Shown: piece by piece, positions 11,523 through 14,231 of the stretch
How the letters are laid out: the number at the start of each line of letters is the position of its first letter
Position numbering within the stretch: the first letter of the stretch is position 1
Origin: Thermoproteota archaeon
GTDB lineage: Archaea; Korarchaeota; Korarchaeia; Korarchaeales; Korarchaeaceae
DNA length: 14,231 nt
Reading direction: 5' to 3'
NCBI GenBank assembly: GCA_003661365.1
Contig: QMVZ01000026.1
Location: forward strand, 1 to 14,231
Position numbers and translations under genes: made by a program
Notes under the pieces: generated by a model
Seen by the model: only the letters and a program-made list of their open reading frames with translations
Database searches by the model: none
What the model was told of the DNA's origin: nothing

Positions 11523-13733
11523 TCACACCACCCATATCAGAAAGTATGCCACCATTCCCAGTCCCGCAAAGAACAGTATGAGATAGTGATTAACCTTGCC
11601 TGTTTGAAGCCCTCTTAGCTCGCTCCCGATTCCGGTTAGGAGCCTCACAAATCTCTTGTGATAGCTCTCATCAACAACGTCTGTCTCAATCCACCTGAAT
11701 CCCAATATGCTAGCTAAGTTCGTGATTCCCGGAATGAATTTATGATAGAACCCGTCAATGATCAGGGTATCAAACCACTTGGACCCGAGCCTGCTAGCTA
11801 AGTTCGTGATTCCCGGAATGAATTTATGATAGAACCCGTCAATGATCAGGGTATCAAACCACTTGGACCCGAGCCTGGAAATCCCTGCAAACCCCCCAAC
11901 TATCACCCTGTAATAAATTGAGTTAATGTACCACCTATCATAAAGCAACGACTGAAATGCTGAAAGGAGTTTAGATCTAGAGATTGCTGACGTAACGGCT
12001 TTTCCAGGTCTCGTAAGGTACAATAAAATACCAATTCCTATGCCTGAGAGAACCATCCCAAGAGACATGGCTAACAAGGTAGGATCAAGGTGTACCTCAA
12101 AATGAGTTGGTACCTCTTCAAGCGCAAGTATATGACCAGATACTGCCTCAAAGAACCTTGGTCCGATCATAGGCCAGAAGAGGCCTAGTAGAAGCGAGGC
12201 TATAGCTAGAATCATGTAAGTGTAAGCCATAACTGGATGGGCTTCGTGGACCTTGTGTTCCTCCTCTAGATGCTCTACATGATGAGATTTAGAGCCAAGG
12301 AAAGTTCTGGTTACTAATCTTGTTGAGTAAAAACCTGTCATTGCCGCGGTGATTATCCCTAGAGCGTATACTATTGTGAGCCCAGATTCTCTCGCAATCT
12401 CCACAACAAAATCTTTACTCCAGAATCCCATGAGAGGAGGTACTCCAGATAGGCTTAGAGCAGCTATTAACATAGAATAGAACGTAATCTTCATGTGACC
12501 TGAGAGCCCGCCCATGTCATCTATGTACTTCGAATGAACTGCGTGTATCACCGCACCTGCTCCAAGAAATAGAGCTGCCTTGAAGATCGCATGACTCATG
12601 AAATGAGTGAAACCAGCTAGCAATCCATTTGCGAACTCTTCAACTAAGCCAGAGCATCCCAACACCATTACCATGTAGCCCAACTGAGAAGCCGTAGAAA
12701 AAGCAAGTATGAGCTTTAATTCCCTGGCTACTAGGGCTTGTGTAGCCATGAAGAAGGCTGTGAAGCCCCCTATGGTTGCAATTATGGCGAAATATGTTTC
12801 TATGCTAGATGAAGCCATTGGCATAGAAGAGGCCAGTTCATGGGATGCTAGCTTAAATATAGGACCAAATCTAAGCAGGAAGTACACTCCAGCTTTTACC
12901 ATCGTAGCAGCATGTATCAAAGCGCTTACTGAAGTTGGACCAGTCATTGCCGTGACAAGCCATTCATGAAATGGAAACTGGGCGCTTTTTGCCAGAGCTC
13001 CAAGAGAGAAAGCCAGCAAGAACGGCAATAACAATCCCTTGGAAGCTAGCCAACCGGCCCACTCTCCAGTATGTTCTGCAATCTCTGGGATGCTAAAAGT
13101 ACCAGTTAGGGCATAAAGGACACCTATGCCAGCCAGAAAACCAACATCTCCTAGCCTAGTGAATGTTAGAGCTCTTAGACCGCTATGACTAGGTGGAAAA
13201 TACATCGGAACTCCTAATGCGGTCCTTCCAGGATCTCCTACCCACCTTTCTTCCTCATCTGTGTACCAGTGACCTATAAGGGAGTATGAGGCAAGTCCCG
13301 TACCTTCCCATCCAAGAAACATCAAAAGGAGGTTGTCAGCTAATACCAGAAGAAGCATGCTTCCTACAAAGAAATCAAAGAAGAACCAATACCTAGTGAG
13401 ACCGGGGTCTCCTTCCATGTACTTAAGGCTATAAACTCCGATCATAAAGCTTAGCCAAGCCACTACAAGGGCCATGAAAGCAGAGAGTGTATCGACGTAA
13501 ATGCCAACGTTAACTCCAAGTTCCGATATCCAAGGGGCTGACCATGCTATTACGCCCTCGCTTGATGTCAATACCTCTCGAAGCAACAAGGTCATGCAGA
13601 TGGCTGACATTCCAAGCCAAGAAGCCGCTAAGAAATCCCTAATCCTACCTAGTCTTGACAGAAGCAATGAAACTAAAGCTCCAGCGTAGGGTATCATCCA
13701 AGTTGCGACTGCCAAGGCTTGCGCTAATTCCAT
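11523..13733 (-). CDS. nuoL: Complex I antiporter-like subunit NuoL
   Basis: 736 residues, longer than typical bacterial NuoL (about 610). The core has the TM5 glutamate E143 in FLGWEG, K249 in AKSAQFPFHEWL, K280 in HAATMVKAGVY, H381/K385 in HAIFKAALF and the TM12 lysine K440 in GFWSK, all expected of a proton-pumping NuoL. A hydrophilic loop (about 157-184, WVGDPGRTALGVPMYFPPSH) adds length and seems typical of archaeal members. After TM15 comes the lateral-helix region (about 574-715), which holds 28-residue repeats including an exact 84-bp duplication. The end LRGLQTGKVNHY plus a last membrane segment is the family C-terminus. GGTGAT at the end of nuoM gives the ribosome site for ATG 13733. 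Confidence 0.95.
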   Translation of the reverse strand: MELAQALAVATWMIPYAGALVSLLLSRLGRIRDFLAASWLGMSAICMTLLLREVLTSSEGVIAWSAPWISELGVNVGIYVDTLSAFMALVVAWLSFMIGVYSLKYMEGDPGLTRYWFFFDFFVGSMLLLVLADNLLLMFLGWEGTGLASYSLIGHWYTDEEERWVGDPGRTALGVPMYFPPSHSGLRALTFTRLGDVGFLAGIGVLYALTGTFSIPEIAEHTGEWAGWLASKGLLLPFLLAFSLGALAKSAQFPFHEWLVTAMTGPTSVSALIHAATMVKAGVYFLLRFGPIFKLASHELASSMPMASSSIETYFAIIATIGGFTAFFMATQALVARELKLILAFSTASQLGYMVMVLGCSGLVEEFANGLLAGFTHFMSHAIFKAALFLGAGAVIHAVHSKYIDDMGGLSGHMKITFYSMLIAALSLSGVPPLMGFWSKDFVVEIARESGLTIVYALGIITAAMTGFYSTRLVTRTFLGSKSHHVEHLEEEHKVHEAHPVMAYTYMILAIASLLLGLFWPMIGPRFFEAVSGHILALEEVPTHFEVHLDPTLLAMSLGMVLSGIGIGILLYLTRPGKAVTSAISRSKLLSAFQSLLYDRWYINSIYYRVIVGGFAGISRLGSKWFDTLIIDGFYHKFIPGITNLASRLGSKWFDTLIIDGFYHKFIPGITNLASILGFRWIETDVVDESYHKRFVRLLTGIGSELRGLQTGKVNHYLILFFAGLGMVAYFLIWVV
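11708..11875 (-). repeat. Exact 84-bp tandem duplication inside nuoL
   Basis: Bases 11708-11791 and 11792-11875 are identical, and the match runs two bases further into 11876-11877. The unit encodes 28 residues starting LGSKWFDTLIIDG and ending near ITNLAS, so residues 621-648 and 649-675 are copies apart from one residue at the end. The insertion keeps the reading frame. A diverged third copy follows (677-704, LGFRWIETDVVDESYHKRF). Confidence 0.97.
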
Positions 13734-13747
13734 CGGAAATCACCACC

Positions 13748-14231
13748 TTATCCCAGAAGGGAACTCAGGAGCGAAACCAAGGGATCTATCAATATGCTTG
13801 GCCAGATGAATAGGAGCACTCCTGCAGCGGCTACAATAGCCATGGGGGCCAGAAGATTCCATCCTGCTTCTTTAGCCTTTAATGCCGCCTCTGAGGGCTG
13901 GCCAAAGAAGATTCTCTTCATAGTTAGGAAGGCGTATGCTGTTGAGAGACCTATACCTATGAGCAAAGCAATAAGCAATCCTATGAAAGCTATAGCGCTC
14001 TTGCTAAGGACGCTACCAGCAGCTCCACTAATAATGAGAACTTCACTCCACAAGCCGAGGGATGGCGGGATTCCAGTGATATGCATGAAGCCTATTAGGG
14101 CTAATGAGGCAGTAAGCGGCATTTTAGGAGCTATTCCACCCATTTTGCTTATACTTCTTAATCCATGCAATTGGACGATAAGTACACCTGCTGTTGTGAA
14201 GAGAAGGGCTTTACCAACGGCGTGTGCAGCA
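13748..14231 (-). CDS. nuoM: Complex I antiporter-like subunit NuoM, C-terminal part
   Basis: The frame is open to the window edge, so the start lies outside; a TTG at 14170 is an internal codon, because HAVGKALLFTTAGVLI upstream of it is the conserved TM10 HAxxKALLF motif. About 160 residues are present. Identity as NuoM rather than NuoL/N rests on GIPPSLGLWSE: NuoM has Glu at the TM12 channel site where NuoL and NuoN here have Lys (GFWSK). Five or so membrane segments follow. The gene ends 14 bases before nuoL, with GGTGGTGAT in the gap serving nuoL. The order M-L-N differs from the common bacterial L-M-N. Confidence 0.88.
   Translation of the reverse strand, partial: AAHAVGKALLFTTAGVLIVQLHGLRSISKMGGIAPKMPLTASLALIGFMHITGIPPSLGLWSEVLIISGAAGSVLSKSAIAFIGLLIALLIGIGLSTAYAFLTMKRIFFGQPSEAALKAKEAGWNLLAPMAIVAAAGVLLFIWPSILIDPLVSLLSSLLG

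Noticed and set aside
14168..14170. TTG at 14170 as a nuoM start
   Set aside because: The reading frame continues upstream to the window edge with the conserved HAxxKALLF segment, so the gene is simply cut by the window.
1..14231. CRISPR array, insertion sequence or defence island
   Set aside because: No spaced direct repeats, transposase, nuclease or toxin-antitoxin-like genes were seen; the only tandem repeat is the nuoL duplication.

Overview
The window comes from an archaeon, probably a thermophile of the Thermoproteota/Korarchaeota side of the tree. The signs are a tRNA-Trp gene interrupted by two bulge-helix-bulge introns, TATA boxes about 30 bases ahead of starts, GAGGTG-type ribosome sites, GTG/TTG starts, and archaea-typical proteins: Tsr3, archaeal inositol-1-phosphate synthase and an Nre repair protein. 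The sequence does not fix the phylum. No mobile element, CRISPR array or phage gene was seen.

Layout. Positions 1-390 hold a promoter, a tRNA-Trp(CCA) gene with a D-loop intron and an anticodon-loop intron, and a T-run terminator. Next come tsr3 (+, rRNA acp-transferase), a class III PLP aminotransferase (-), an 80-aa unknown protein (+), inositol-1-phosphate synthase (+), a 76-aa unknown protein (+) and an M20 metallopeptidase/deacylase (-). The last two converge and share their stop codons. From about 5.6 kb there is a LysW-like zinc ribbon with a Glu/Trp-rich tail (+), then a SAM methyltransferase and an AmmeMemoRadiSam-type radical SAM enzyme (+, probably co-transcribed). An Nre repair protein (+) converges with an SplB-like radical SAM protein (-). 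The right end (10.1 kb to the edge) is a minus-strand operon for the antiporter-like membrane subunits of respiratory complex I, in the order nuoM (cut by the window edge), nuoL, nuoN.

How the genes fit together. Most are single-gene housekeeping units: translation (tRNA-Trp, tsr3), inositol lipid or solute synthesis, amino-acid metabolism and DNA repair. Only the methyltransferase/radical SAM pair and nuoMLN look like operons. I do not see a defence or other multi-gene novel system.

The points most worth a second look are: an exact 84-bp in-frame tandem duplication in the lateral-helix region of NuoL, inside an older series of 28-residue repeats; loss of the conserved TM5 glutamate in NuoN; a tRNA-Trp intron that repeats the anticodon-loop sequence and so allows two exclusive hairpins; and a LysW-like protein ending in Trp instead of the carrier glutamate.
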